DNA of 32,211 bases from DASWVC01 sp036401335 (GTDB lineage: Bacteria; Verrucomicrobiota; Verrucomicrobiia; Chthoniobacterales; JAFAMB01). Where the stretch lies: contig DASWVC010000087.1 in assembly GCA_036401335.1 (NCBI GenBank), positions 1-32,211 of the forward strand, written 5' to 3'. The notes beneath the pieces were generated by a model. That model ran no database searches. It saw only the letters and a program-made list of their open reading frames with translations, and had not been told where the DNA came from. The position numbers and the translations under genes are program-made. Numbering within the stretch: the first letter of the stretch is position 1; every line of letters begins with the position of its first letter. Below, piece after piece: positions 14,957-23,622 of the stretch.

Positions 14957-15193
14957 CCGGAAGGGAGTACCGCCTCAGCGCCTCCGACCCGCCAGGAGGA
15001 GGTTGAGGGCAGTGCCGATCAGTGATGCCGCCCGAATCCAGATACCAGAAAGCCGGGCCGGCGACGGACGGCCCACCCCACCAAAGCATAGGGATAGTAA
15101 TGGTGCGCACCTCCGCGCAATCCCTGCGGTTTTCGCCACCCGCAATACTTTGATTTGGTCCCGCAATCTGTTCTCCCGGTTCTTTTCGGCGGC

Positions 15194-15259
15194 ATGAACT
15201 GCTAGAATCCTGAAACGAAGATCCGTCAGGCCACCGTTATCTCGATTGAATGGTCCACC
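15194..15259 (+). other. In-frame upstream region of copy C with ATG, two codons, TAG
   Basis: The ATG at 15194 reads M-N-C-stop (TAG at 15203), then continues in frame N-P-E-T-K-I-R-Q-A-T-V-I-S-I-E-W into copy C. It mirrors copy B codon for codon with no net indel. The T-K-(I/L)-R-Q-A-T-V-I segment is conserved in the protein reading with synonymous changes at CGC/CGT, CAA/CAG, GCA/GCC, ACG/ACC and GTC/GTT. Confidence 0.5.
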
Positions 15260-15454
15260 GTGCTCGTCGCTTACCGGGTCCGCTTCCGCGTGCTCTTTTG
15301 CCGGCGTGGGGATCAGTGGTCCACCGTTCGAACGGACCCGCCCTGCGATGTGCTCTGCACGCGCTGGCTGCTCAAAACCGTTGAGGTCCTCACCCCGAGA
15401 CGTCCTGTGTGGCAGGTAGGCGACAGGGTCCGGCTGATACTTGAGCCCTATTAG
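15260..15454 (+). CDS. Small beta-rich protein of an unrecognised paralogous family, copy C
   Basis: This is a 64-residue frame from a GTG, ending in L-I-L-E-P-Y. Core elements are Y-R-V-R-F-R-V-L-F, D-Q-W-S-T-V-R-T-D-P-P, C-T-R-W-L-L-K-T-V-E-V-L-T, W-Q-V-G-D-R-V-R-L. The copy lies exactly 498 bp after copy B on the same strand and has the same length from the upstream ATG to the stop. As in copy B, the conserved reading frame begins upstream of the GTG, behind an in-frame TAG. Copy D at 25.3 kb is most like this copy (20 of 36 residues over its surviving part). A second W-S-T-V occurs early (E-W-S-T-V-L-V-A), which may be chance. Function unknown. Confidence 0.55.
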   Translation: MLVAYRVRFRVLFCRRGDQWSTVRTDPPCDVLCTRWLLKTVEVLTPRRPVWQVGDRVRLILEPY

Positions 15455-15696
15455 CCGCAAAGGGAAAAAAACCGGAAAAAGCTGCCATTTATGTTCATGA
15501 AAAGGTGAACCCAGCACAGGTTCCGTTTGGGCAGGATACGGCCGAATCGGCTGCGCTCGAGGACGGCGCCCTGACGGTGAGCAACGCCGTTGAACGGGAA
15601 AGCATTCCTTTCTCTTCCCGCCGTGAGACGGCAAAGCCCGGCACACTCGATTTGGCGCTTTCCTTCGCGCGCCATCGTGCCGACGTTGCCGGTGCA

Positions 15697-16122
15697 ATGA
15701 ACTACCAGTCCTTACGCGAACGGTTGATCGACTTAGCCCTTCAGCTTGAGGCTGCAGGCGCCGAGCACAACCGGTTGGACCGACCCAAGACCGACGGGGA
15801 GTCCGCCGGATACACCCGGGGCCGGGTCGAGGCCTACAGAGACGCCGCTAACCGACTCCGGGCTGAACTGGACGCCGAACCGGACCAGGGCCGAGTGAGC
15901 GTCGACGCGTTGCCGGCCCCCTTGGTGGAGCACCTGAGCCACTTGTTCGACGAATGGGCCGGCCCCCGGCTCACGCCCGCGTCGCCGCTGGGCCAACTGG
16001 TCTGCGCCTTTGAGGCCGACCGGCTGACCCGGGCAGACCTGCCCAACTTGATGCGGGAAGCCTCCCGGCTGGGCTGTGCCCTGGAACTGCGGACGGCCTT
16101 CCCGATGATCGTCTCGGACTGA
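15697..16122 (+). CDS. Hypothetical helical protein
   Basis: I do not recognise a family. From the ATG at 15697 the product is 141 residues, starting M-N-Y-Q-S-L-R-E-R-L-I-D-L-A-L-Q-L-E-A. The first half is charged and probably helical (E-A-Y-R-D-A-A-N-R-L-R-A-E-L-D), possibly a short coiled coil; the second half is a mixed segment ending in R-T-A-F-P-M-I-V-S-D. The frame is open further upstream to a GTG at 15505, which would add 64 less ordered residues and begins shortly after copy C. No signal peptide or membrane segment is present, so it is likely cytoplasmic. It converges on the SDR gene, with a hairpin between them. Confidence 0.5.
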   Translation: MNYQSLRERLIDLALQLEAAGAEHNRLDRPKTDGESAGYTRGRVEAYRDAANRLRAELDAEPDQGRVSVDALPAPLVEHLSHLFDEWAGPRLTPASPLGQLVCAFEADRLTRADLPNLMREASRLGCALELRTAFPMIVSD

Positions 16123-16147
16123 GTTTTTCGGAAAGGCCCGCCCGCAA

Positions 16148-16166
16148 CGCGACCAACGTGGTCGCG
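16148..16166. terminator. Hairpin between convergent genes
   Basis: A perfect 7-bp stem (cgcgacc / ggtcgcg) with a 5-base loop lies between the end of the hypothetical gene at 16122 (plus) and the end of the SDR gene at 16175 (minus). There is no T-run, so intrinsic termination is only a suggestion; position between two gene ends is the main support. Confidence 0.4.
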
Positions 16167-16174
16167 CGTGGGGA

Positions 16175-16918
16175 TTAAACTCCGCCGCTGGCAACGAGCA
16201 CCTCGCCCGTAAGCCAGCCGGCATCTTCCGAAGCCAGGAAGACGGCCACCGCGGCGATGTCGCCTGGTTGGCCCGCGCGGCCCAGCGGGGTCTGGGAGAC
16301 GATGCCCTTCTCAAAATCGGAGCCGATGAAACCTGCACTGTGCGTGCCTTCGGTCACCACAATGCCGGGGTTGATGGAGTTGATGCGGATCTTTTTCGGT
16401 CCGAGTTCCTTGGCGAGGACGCGGGTGATGCCGTCCACCGCGCCCTTGGTGGCGGTATACACCGCGCTGGTTGGCGGGGTAAGGCGAGTGACACCCGAGC
16501 CAATGTTGATGATGCTGCCGCCCTCGCCGAGGTGCTTGACGGCTGCCTGCGTGATGAGCAGCAGTCCGAGCACGTTGGTGTTGAAGAGCTTGTGGAACTG
16601 TTCCTCGGTGACCGCCTCAAGGGGAGCGAACTCGTAGAGGCCGGCGTTGTTGACGAGGATGTCGAGGCGGCCGTAGTTTTCGATGGCGGCGTCGATGATG
16701 GCCTGGGCGTCGGCAGCCCGGGAGACATCGCCTTGGACGGCAACCGCCCGGCCGCCGGCCTTGTAGATGGCGTCGACGACCTTGTCCGCGCCGGCCTTGC
16801 TGGAGGCGTAGTTGACGACCACGGCGGCGCCTTCGGCGGCGAGTGACTTGGCGATGGCGGCCCCGATGCCTTTGGAGGCGCCGGTGACGACGGCGACTTT
16901 ACCGGTAAGTTTGTTCAT
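16175..16918 (-). CDS. Short-chain dehydrogenase/reductase (glucose 1-dehydrogenase / 3-oxoacyl-ACP reductase-like)
   Basis: This 247-residue classical SDR uses NAD(P)H to interconvert a carbonyl and an alcohol. The cofactor motif T-G-A-S-K-G-I-G is at 12-19, N-N-A-G at 90-93, and the catalytic Ser141, Tyr154 and Lys158 lie in S-G-V-T-R and Y-T-A-T-K. The ending W-L-T-G-E-V-L-V-A-S-G-G-V is typical of tetrameric SDRs, just slightly short. Asn36 following the second strand (V-V-N-Y-A-S-S) favours NADP, as an inference. The gene is transcribed away from an ArsR-type regulator with an inverted repeat between them, which suggests local control by that regulator. The substrate cannot be deduced. 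Confidence 0.92.
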   Translation of the reverse strand: MNKLTGKVAVVTGASKGIGAAIAKSLAAEGAAVVVNYASSKAGADKVVDAIYKAGGRAVAVQGDVSRAADAQAIIDAAIENYGRLDILVNNAGLYEFAPLEAVTEEQFHKLFNTNVLGLLLITQAAVKHLGEGGSIINIGSGVTRLTPPTSAVYTATKGAVDGITRVLAKELGPKKIRINSINPGIVVTEGTHSAGFIGSDFEKGIVSQTPLGRAGQPGDIAAVAVFLASEDAGWLTGEVLVASGGV

Positions 16919-17005
16919 GGGTAAGCGTTTCCTTCTGGATGGCGTTTGGGTTGGACTAAAAGGCGGTGCGTAAAGAGGAAAAGCGAGGGCTTTGCTACTT
17001 CGTTA

Positions 17006-17022
17006 GTTCAGAATTTATGAAC
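17006..17022. promoter_or_regulatory. Candidate operator between the SDR gene and the ArsR-type gene
   Basis: The inverted repeat gttca-N7-tgaac lies in the 143-bp divergent gap, and a further tgaac half-site follows at 17026-17030. A weak promoter toward the ArsR gene could overlap it (ttgcta at 16992, tatgaa at 17016, 18-bp spacing). This is the AT-richest part of the neighbourhood. An autoregulatory ArsR site is the natural reading but is unproven. Confidence 0.4.
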
Positions 17023-17061
17023 AATTGAACAAGATGTCAAGTGCTGGTAGGGTGGAACGAG

Positions 17062-17508
17062 ATGAAGCCCCTGTTTCACCCCTCGGTCGAAGACGTGACG
17101 GTCGAAGCGATTCTGTACGCCCTCTCCGACCCCGTGCGGGTGGCCATCTACGCCGGCATCGTGGGCTCCGAGGGTTCGCAAAATTGCTCGAGCTTTCTGA
17201 AGGTCAGCGAAAAAACGATTCCTCGATCCACCCTCTCCCAACACTTTAAGGCGCTCCGGGAAGCAGGCTTGATTCGCGGCGAACGTCGAGGCGTCGAGAT
17301 GCACAACACGTCTCGCTGCGCGGAGATCGATAAACGCTTTCCAGGGCTAATCAAGGCCATCGTCAACGCACACCATGTCCAAGCGGAAGGGAAAACGCGG
17401 GCAAGCAGGCCGGCGAAGCCCAGGCCGGCCGAGGTACGCCCAAAGAAGAGGTCAAAAGGGTCTGCGAATCCATCGATGACAAAAGTTCAGCGTGCATCAC
17501 TGCAGTGA
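17062..17508 (+). CDS. ArsR-family winged-helix transcriptional regulator
   Basis: This 148-residue DNA-binding protein has the ArsR winged-helix domain at about residues 10-95: L-S-D-P-V-R-V-A-I-Y near the N-terminus, the recognition helix region S-T-L-S-Q-H-F-K-A-L-R-E-A-G-L-I, and the wing R-G-E-R-R-G-V-E-M. No C-x-C metal motif of the arsenic or cadmium sensors is seen, so it belongs to the broader group that senses other signals or acts without metal. The C-terminal 45 residues are Lys/Arg/Pro-rich and probably disordered. The ATG at 17062 is favoured over an in-frame GTG at 17041. It is divergent from the SDR gene and probably controls it and itself. Confidence 0.85.
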   Translation: MKPLFHPSVEDVTVEAILYALSDPVRVAIYAGIVGSEGSQNCSSFLKVSEKTIPRSTLSQHFKALREAGLIRGERRGVEMHNTSRCAEIDKRFPGLIKAIVNAHHVQAEGKTRASRPAKPRPAEVRPKKRSKGSANPSMTKVQRASLQ

Positions 17509-17517
17509 ATCGAATCG

Positions 17518-17534
17518 CAAACCCTAAGGGTTTG
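17518..17534 (+). terminator. Hairpin after the ArsR gene
   Basis: The perfect 7-bp stem caaaccc / gggtttg with loop taa begins 9 bp after the regulator's stop. It is followed by only a short T-rich piece (ttc), so it is a plausible but unproven terminator between this gene and the convergent response-regulator gene. Confidence 0.4.
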
Positions 17535-17587
17535 TTCGGGGCGGAAGCGCTCGAATCGCTTGCCGGCAGGCAGACCCGGCAGCCGTT

Positions 17588-18385
17588 TCACCGGGGCTTT
17601 AGTACGGCCGCCAGCCGTACCGCGCCCGAACGCGAGACCGCGACCTCGGTCCCTGCCCGGTCGCGGAGCCGAACCCGGTAGAGCCGGTCGCCGTAATGGA
17701 TGACGCGTTCGATCGCACGCAGGTTCACCACCGCTTGCCGGCCTACTTGGAGGAACGGTTCACCGCCCAGCCAGCGCGCGAGATTAGCGAGGGGATAATA
17801 CGTTGCAAATTCCTCGCGCACCGTGTGGACCCAGGTGCGCCGGCTCTGTCTTAACGCTGCCACGATCTCCCGGCGGGCCAGCAAGCGGACCTGATCGCGA
17901 TCTGTATCGTTAACCGGCAGCAGGTCGGCGGCGGCGCCCGTCAGCGCCGGGTCCGGGGTTGTCGTCCCTTCAACGAAGCGGTGGAATCGCGAGGACGGGC
18001 GGGATTCAAAAGGTCGCAGATGAGCCAGCAAACGGTCGACCGTCTCGGTGACTTGCTCTGGATCGAGCGGCTTCAGAAGGTAGTCCACCGCTTCCAGCCG
18101 GAAAGCGTCGGCCGCCCGGTCGGAGTGGCCGGTGGTGAAAACCACCCGGGGCGGCTGCGGCAGCATCGCCAACTGGGTGGCGAGTGCCAAGCCGTCCTCG
18201 CCGGGGAGGTGGATGTCCAGGAAAACGGCATCGGGCCGCAACTCCGCACAGAAGGCTAAGGCCGCGCCCGCTTCACAGGCCGTCCCAACGACCTCAACCT
18301 GGCACGTCTCGTCCAAAAGCGCGGCCAAGTATTGGGCCGCAAGAGGTTCATCTTCGACAATGACAGCGCGAATCCGGGTCCACAT
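17588..18385 (-). CDS. LytTR-family response regulator
   Basis: This 265-residue two-component output protein has an N-terminal receiver domain (about 6-120) with acidic pocket Glu11/Asp12, phospho-acceptor Asp57 (F-L-D-I-H-L-P-G), Thr84/Thr85 and Lys105 (L-L-K-P-L). After a linker of about 40 residues comes a LytTR DNA-binding domain (about 160-262), with V-R-L-L-A-R-R-E-I near its start and F-L-Q-V-G-R-Q-A-V-V-N-L-R-A-I-E-R-V in the middle. Such proteins bind promoter direct repeats as phosphorylated dimers. The gene starts 11 bp after the LytS-like kinase gene on the same strand, so the pair is one operon. Targets are not visible here. Confidence 0.93.
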   Translation of the reverse strand: MWTRIRAVIVEDEPLAAQYLAALLDETCQVEVVGTACEAGAALAFCAELRPDAVFLDIHLPGEDGLALATQLAMLPQPPRVVFTTGHSDRAADAFRLEAVDYLLKPLDPEQVTETVDRLLAHLRPFESRPSSRFHRFVEGTTTPDPALTGAAADLLPVNDTDRDQVRLLARREIVAALRQSRRTWVHTVREEFATYYPLANLARWLGGEPFLQVGRQAVVNLRAIERVIHYGDRLYRVRLRDRAGTEVAVSRSGAVRLAAVLKPR

Positions 18386-18396
18386 GAAAGTAAAGT

Positions 18397-19647
18397 CTAA
18401 TGCGACGCCAGTTGGGTCCGGCTCACGGGAGAGGTTTTCCGGGCTGCTACGGTGACGCCGCTTGCCATGCGCAGGGGAATGCGCAGGGTGACGGTGGTGC
18501 CTTGTCCCACCGCACTGTGCACCTCCAACCGGAAGGCGGGTCCGAACAACGCGTTCAGCCGCCTTCGCAGCAGCCCAAGCGCATGTGTGCCCGGACGGGG
18601 TCCAAAGAAAACGCGCTCGACGTCCGCGGGCGCCACCCCGTGCCCGTCGTCGCTGACGTGCAACTCGAGCGCCAGGTCTACCCGACGCACCACCAAGCGC
18701 AGCCGGCCGGCTTTGGGCAGGGATTGCACCCCGTGTTGAACGGCATTCTCCACCAAAGGCTGCAAAGAGAAAGGCGGGGTCAGTACGCCGGTCAACCCCG
18801 GACCGATGGCCTCCTCCACTTCTAGCCGGGGCCCGAGCCGAAGCGCCTCCAGGTCGAGGTAGGCCCGCACCACCGCCAGTTCTTCATCCAACGGCACGAA
18901 GGGCCGGTCGGCTTGGTCAAAACTCGCCCGGAGCAACCGGCGCAGTTGCCCGGCCGCCCGGGGGATCTCCCGAGGCGCGATCGTTGCCAGCGCGGCCAGC
19001 GCATTGAGGGCGTTGAACAGGAAATGCGGGTTCATGCGCGACTGCAACGCGCGCACCTCCGCTTCCGCCGTCAGGCGCGCTTGCTCATCGCGGTCGCGCA
19101 CCTGCGCCACAACGGCAAGGATCAAGGCCGTGCCCAGTCCCTGCAGGACCAGCGTCATTCCCACCTGCCCAAGCGATGGCAACGTCGCCTGCGCGTTGGG
19201 CCCGTACCAGAAGGTCAACCCATCACGAAGGCAGGAGACCGCCAAGGTCACGCTGAAGCCCGTGAGGGGGTGCGCCGCGAGTTCGGGTCGCCGCCAGCGG
19301 ACCCAGCCCGCGGCGAGGCCGCCGGACAGCATCGAAAAGCCGATCGTGCCCAACGGCAATCCATCGCACCCTACCGCCAGTCCGGTGACAAAGGCGCCCA
19401 CGGCGAGCCCGACCCAAGGGCCGGCCACCAACCCGGCCGCGCACACCGCCACAATCCGCTCGTTGAGGATTCCCGTGCGCCAGGCAGCAGCTTCTTCGAC
19501 CGATCCAAGCACCAGAAACACGAGTAGCGCGGTGCTTTGATCACGCACGGAAAGGAGTGACCGCGCCCGGCCGCGGAACCCTGGCACCAGCGTGAGCACG
19601 AATGCCGCGGTGACCAATACGCAAACCTTTTGGAACAAGGCGTTCAT
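18397..19647 (-). CDS. LytS-like sensor histidine kinase (5TM-Lyt domain)
   Basis: This 416-residue membrane kinase pairs with the LytTR regulator downstream. The N-terminal half (about 1-185) is hydrophobic and contains the 5TM-Lyt pattern G-I-L-N-E-R-I-V-A-V followed by G-x-x-V-G-L-A-V-G-A and G-T-I-G-F-S-M-L-S-G-G. The His-kinase box has phospho-acceptor His208 in M-N-P-H-F-L-F-N-A-L-N, and the ATPase domain follows with P-L-V-E-N-A-V-Q-H-G (N box) and D-D-G-H-G-V (G1). This is the HisKA_7TM/LytS class, distinct from the classical H-E-x-R-T-P class. It senses a membrane-derived or small-molecule signal; the ligand is unknown. Confidence 0.92.
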   Translation of the reverse strand: MNALFQKVCVLVTAAFVLTLVPGFRGRARSLLSVRDQSTALLVFLVLGSVEEAAAWRTGILNERIVAVCAAGLVAGPWVGLAVGAFVTGLAVGCDGLPLGTIGFSMLSGGLAAGWVRWRRPELAAHPLTGFSVTLAVSCLRDGLTFWYGPNAQATLPSLGQVGMTLVLQGLGTALILAVVAQVRDRDEQARLTAEAEVRALQSRMNPHFLFNALNALAALATIAPREIPRAAGQLRRLLRASFDQADRPFVPLDEELAVVRAYLDLEALRLGPRLEVEEAIGPGLTGVLTPPFSLQPLVENAVQHGVQSLPKAGRLRLVVRRVDLALELHVSDDGHGVAPADVERVFFGPRPGTHALGLLRRRLNALFGPAFRLEVHSAVGQGTTVTLRIPLRMASGVTVAARKTSPVSRTQLASH

Positions 19648-19932
19648 CGCAAGGGTTGCCGCGTCAGCCGGGACGCCGGGCAGCGTGGTTCAAGGTGCGT
19701 CTGGGTCAGGCCCGTGAATTTCCTGGCGTACAAACGTTGTCGGAGGTCAGTACGGATATCCATAAACGCTCAGGCGACGGGAAACGCCTGTACAAGGGCA
19801 GGAATAACGTCGGTTGATTGCATCGACTTCCCGGTACGGCCTCTACCGTTGATCGTAAATGGAACGAAAGGTCCATTGCGAGGTGCCGTCAGCCCGTCCG
19901 AACCACAACGGCCGCTGGTGAAAAACCGCCCC

Positions 19933-22900
19933 TTAAAGGGTTCGAATGCTGCCCTCGGGCGTCGTCCGATCGCTGCCGGCGGTCAACTCGGGGCTGAGCA
20001 TCGGCAATCGTACGGTCACGGCCGTACCTTCGCCCACTTCGCTTTGCACTTCGAGGTTGCCGCCGTGCAAGTCAAGGCAGCGCTTCACAATCACCAGACC
20101 AAGACCGGTGCCGGGACGCTCGCCAACGTTGCCGCCACGATGGAAGGCGCTGAAAAGCCACTCGCGATCCGCTTCGGGAATCCCGATCCCATGGTCGCGG
20201 ACGGCGCAAACCATCTGTGGACCGATACACCGGATTTCCAAACTCACGCCTTGTCCGGCGCCAGAATATTTTATCGCGTTGGTGAGCAAATTGGTGAAAA
20301 CGTGGCGTAACAAACGCTCGTCCGCGTGGATCTCGGCCGGCATTCCGTCAAGGGACCATTCGATCGGGCATCGCCAGTCCGTCGCCGACAGAACTTCATC
20401 CACCAATCGGCGCACGAAGACCTGCAGCGCGAGCGGCGCGGGCTTGAACTCCAGCTTGCCTGCCTCCAGGCTTCCGATGAGCAGCGCTTCCTCCATCAAT
20501 CCGGCCATCCGGCACGTGTTTTTGCGGATGGATTGCAGATGATCCCGGCGTTCGGCCGGTTCCAGCTGTTCGAGGTAGTCCTCGAGGATTTCGGCCGAGG
20601 ATTGGATGATGCCCAAGGGCGTGCGGAACTCGTGCGACACCATCGACACGAAGCTGTTCCGCAACTGCCCCAGCTCTTTCTCTTTGGCCAGCGTCCTGAG
20701 CAACTCCGCCTCTGCGCGCTTCCGTGCGGTGATGTCGTTGCACACCGCCTGAATGAGCTGCCGGCCGCCGAGCTGGATGGGGGTGAGAAACACTTCCATG
20801 GGCAGCCCGGTGCCGTCTGCCCGTAACATCATCCATTCGAAGCGCGCACTGCCCTGGGCCAGGGCATGCGTGATGTGCTTGGCTGCCAGCGCCTCGGCGC
20901 GCTCGCCCCCCGGTTGAATCGGGGCGGAGAGTTCAGCGGGATGCTTGCCAAGCACCTCGTCCATTCGGGAATAGCCTAAAAGCCGGAACCAGCTGGGATT
21001 GGCCTCCAAAATCCCACTTTCGTCGTGTAAAACCACCGCCTGACTGGTGCCTTCAAAGAGCGCACGAAATTTTTCTTCGGATTCCCGCAACCGCCGTTCC
21101 GAGCGGGCGCGATGCGATTCTTGCAGCGCGAGCGACACCATTGCGGCTACAGCGGATACAAAGTCAATGTCTTCCGCCGACCACTCACGGCTGGCGCCGA
21201 CCTGCTCGTGGCAAAGCACGCCGACGACCTCGCCGCCCATCCAGACCGGCGCGTCCAGCATCGAAGAAATACCCAACGGTTTCAGGTACCCCTCCGCCAG
21301 GCCACACGTGGCCGGGTGCTCCACCGCACGGTCGGCCACGATGGGCCGGTTAGTAGCCAGCGCCTCGAAATAGGCCGGACAATCGGCAAAGCCGAGCCGA
21401 ATGCCTTTGCACTGCTCGTCCAGGCTTTCTGTAGAACGCAAATGCAGGGCTTCACACACGATGGCAGAGCCGTTCTCCTGAAGCGACCAGTAGCTGACGC
21501 GCGCCACCTCGAGCGCCGCTGCCGATGCTGAACAGATCTGGCGAAGCGCTACCGCGAAGTCCGATTTATCGGAGTGCGCCAGTCCAAGCAGCACGTCGCG
21601 GTGTTTCTTCACCCGCTCATTGCGTTTGCGCAGCTGTACCTTGGCCCGTTTGAGCTGGTCGTTTGACTGCACGAGTTCGACCGTGCGTTCAGCGACACGT
21701 TTCTCGAGGAGGGCGTTAAGTTGACGAATCTCGCTTTCTGCCCGCTTGCGCTCGGTGATATCCGTCGCGATTCCGCATATCGCGTAGGGTTTGCCGGTGT
21801 GGTCGCGGAGCAAAAATTTCGTAGATATCAGCCATCGCTCGCCCTCCGCCGACGGCACCGCTTCCTCAAACTGAATGGGCACCCCGGAGTCAATCACCCG
21901 GCGGTCGTTCGCGCGCACCGCATGGGCCACTGCCCGGGGATGAATATCGAAATCAGTTTTCCCGCGGATCTCGCGGCGCTCCACCTGATGGCGACGTTCG
22001 TATTCGCCGTTAACCAACAGGTAACGGAGTTCAAGGTCTTTAACGAACACGACGGCCGTCGTGTGGTCGACGATATCCTGCAATCGCTGTTCACTCGCGC
22101 GAAGCGCCTCCGCCGCCCGCGTGCGCTCCTCGCGCGTGCGCAGCGCCATCACTCCATAGGCCAGGTTGTTCGCCAGGTCCGTGTATTGCTCCATTGTGCT
22201 TTCATTGAAAACATCGGGTTCTTCGGCATACAGCGCGAGCGCGCCAAACGCTTCGCTCCGACCTATCAACGGCAGGGCAACAGAGGAGGCGAAGCCGCGC
22301 TTGAGCGCCTCGGCACGCCACGGGGCCATACTGGGATCGGTCAGAAAGTCTTTGTTCGACGACGCAGTACCTGTTCGGATGGCTCTGCCGGTCGGCCCAC
22401 GCCCCCTTTCGGTATCAGCCCAGGTGATGTAAACTTGCTCCAGGTATCCATCCTCGTATCCGGTCTGGGCGACCGGCCGGACGGTTTTTTGGTCGTCATG
22501 TTCGCGGTAGCCGACCCATGCCATGCGCAGGCCCCCGACTTCGACAAGAATCCGGCAGACAGAACGCAACAGTTCGTACTCGTCCGTTGCGCGGACAACG
22601 GCCTGGTTGCATTGATAAAGCGTTTGCAGGGTCCGGTTTAGCCGGGCTGATTTCTCTTCCGATCTCTTGCGTTCGATGCCTTGGGCGATTGTGTCGGCTA
22701 CGGTCCCGAGTGCCTCCAGGGTGTCCTGGCTTAGTGGTCGCCGCGCGAACATGGCCACGACGCCGACCAGACGCCCTTCGACCAGCAGCGGATAGCCCGC
22801 AAAAGCCACCATTCCTTCTTGTTTTGTCCATTCAGCATGGGCGCTGCCCGCGTCGTTCTGAACGTCGTTCGTCAGGTACGGCTTGCGCTCCTGTGCAATA

Positions 22901-23622
22901 AGGCCAATGCTGCGTTCGCCCAGGGCCACGCGCGCGTCTTTGCCCTCCAAGCGGGTGCACAGGCCTGCACTGGCCTGTAACTCGAGCACGTTCTGTCGTT
23001 CATTGAGCGTCCAAAGGCGTGCAAAGGCCGCATCGAGATGAAGCACAAAGGCTTCGGCACTCCGCTGCAGCATGGTGGACAAAGCACTTGCTGTCCCCAG
23101 GGAAAAAGCGGCATGAATGTCTGCGTGCAGGGCCGACTGTCGTGCGCGCCGGGCCTGTGATTCCTCCGCCCGTTTCTGTTCGGTAACGTCGGTCGCGATA
23201 GCGCAAATGGCATACGGCTTTCCGGCATGGTCGCGCAGCAGAAACTTAGACAGGTCGTAATGGCGCTCACCGCCCGCCATTGGCACGATCACCTGAAATT
23301 GGACGGGCGTGCCCGCTTCGATCACTTGCCAATCGTTCGCTCGTACAGCTTCAGCAACCGCGTGGGAATGAACCTCAAAGTCGGTTTTTCCACGGATCTG
23401 GTCACGCTGAACATTAAATCGGCGCTCGTATTCGCGGTTAACCAAAAGGTAGCGAAGCTCCAGATCCTTGATGGCGACGACCGCCGTGCTGTTATCCAAA
23501 ATGTCCTGAAGGCGCTGATCGCCCGCGTAAGACACTTCTTCTGAGCCTCTGAATTCGCCGGCTTCACTCACCGGCGCGTCGTCAGCCTTCTGAAGATTGG
23601 GGCTCCACTCGTTCACTCTCAC
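19933..23622 (-). CDS. Large cytoplasmic PAS/GAF sensor histidine kinase
   Basis: The product is about 1229 residues with no membrane segment or signal peptide. Domain order from a GTG at 23622 is PAS1 (about 35-155), GAF1 (about 165-320), GAF2 (about 330-500), PAS2 (about 510-630), a coiled coil (about 630-690), GAF3 (about 690-840), PAS3 (about 850-975), HisKA with phospho-acceptor His997 (V-S-H-E-F-R-T-P-L-G) and HATPase (N-L-L-T-N-A-I-K-Y, D-H-G-I-G-I-P, G-T-G-L-G-L-V). There is no receiver domain and no partner regulator next to it, so it is an orphan kinase. The frame stays open to an ATG at 23805, but those 61 codons cover a strong hairpin and look non-coding. PAS1 and PAS2 are near duplicates. 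Confidence 0.9.
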   Translation of the reverse strand: MRVNEWSPNLQKADDAPVSEAGEFRGSEEVSYAGDQRLQDILDNSTAVVAIKDLELRYLLVNREYERRFNVQRDQIRGKTDFEVHSHAVAEAVRANDWQVIEAGTPVQFQVIVPMAGGERHYDLSKFLLRDHAGKPYAICAIATDVTEQKRAEESQARRARQSALHADIHAAFSLGTASALSTMLQRSAEAFVLHLDAAFARLWTLNERQNVLELQASAGLCTRLEGKDARVALGERSIGLIAQERKPYLTNDVQNDAGSAHAEWTKQEGMVAFAGYPLLVEGRLVGVVAMFARRPLSQDTLEALGTVADTIAQGIERKRSEEKSARLNRTLQTLYQCNQAVVRATDEYELLRSVCRILVEVGGLRMAWVGYREHDDQKTVRPVAQTGYEDGYLEQVYITWADTERGRGPTGRAIRTGTASSNKDFLTDPSMAPWRAEALKRGFASSVALPLIGRSEAFGALALYAEEPDVFNESTMEQYTDLANNLAYGVMALRTREERTRAAEALRASEQRLQDIVDHTTAVVFVKDLELRYLLVNGEYERRHQVERREIRGKTDFDIHPRAVAHAVRANDRRVIDSGVPIQFEEAVPSAEGERWLISTKFLLRDHTGKPYAICGIATDITERKRAESEIRQLNALLEKRVAERTVELVQSNDQLKRAKVQLRKRNERVKKHRDVLLGLAHSDKSDFAVALRQICSASAAALEVARVSYWSLQENGSAIVCEALHLRSTESLDEQCKGIRLGFADCPAYFEALATNRPIVADRAVEHPATCGLAEGYLKPLGISSMLDAPVWMGGEVVGVLCHEQVGASREWSAEDIDFVSAVAAMVSLALQESHRARSERRLRESEEKFRALFEGTSQAVVLHDESGILEANPSWFRLLGYSRMDEVLGKHPAELSAPIQPGGERAEALAAKHITHALAQGSARFEWMMLRADGTGLPMEVFLTPIQLGGRQLIQAVCNDITARKRAEAELLRTLAKEKELGQLRNSFVSMVSHEFRTPLGIIQSSAEILEDYLEQLEPAERRDHLQSIRKNTCRMAGLMEEALLIGSLEAGKLEFKPAPLALQVFVRRLVDEVLSATDWRCPIEWSLDGMPAEIHADERLLRHVFTNLLTNAIKYSGAGQGVSLEIRCIGPQMVCAVRDHGIGIPEADREWLFSAFHRGGNVGERPGTGLGLVIVKRCLDLHGGNLEVQSEVGEGTAVTVRLPMLSPELTAGSDRTTPEGSIRTL

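Noticed and set aside
14975..15697. Long minus-strand frame opposite copy C
   Set aside because: It runs antisense to conserved coding in copy C and has no recognisable domain apart from a short hydrophobic end.
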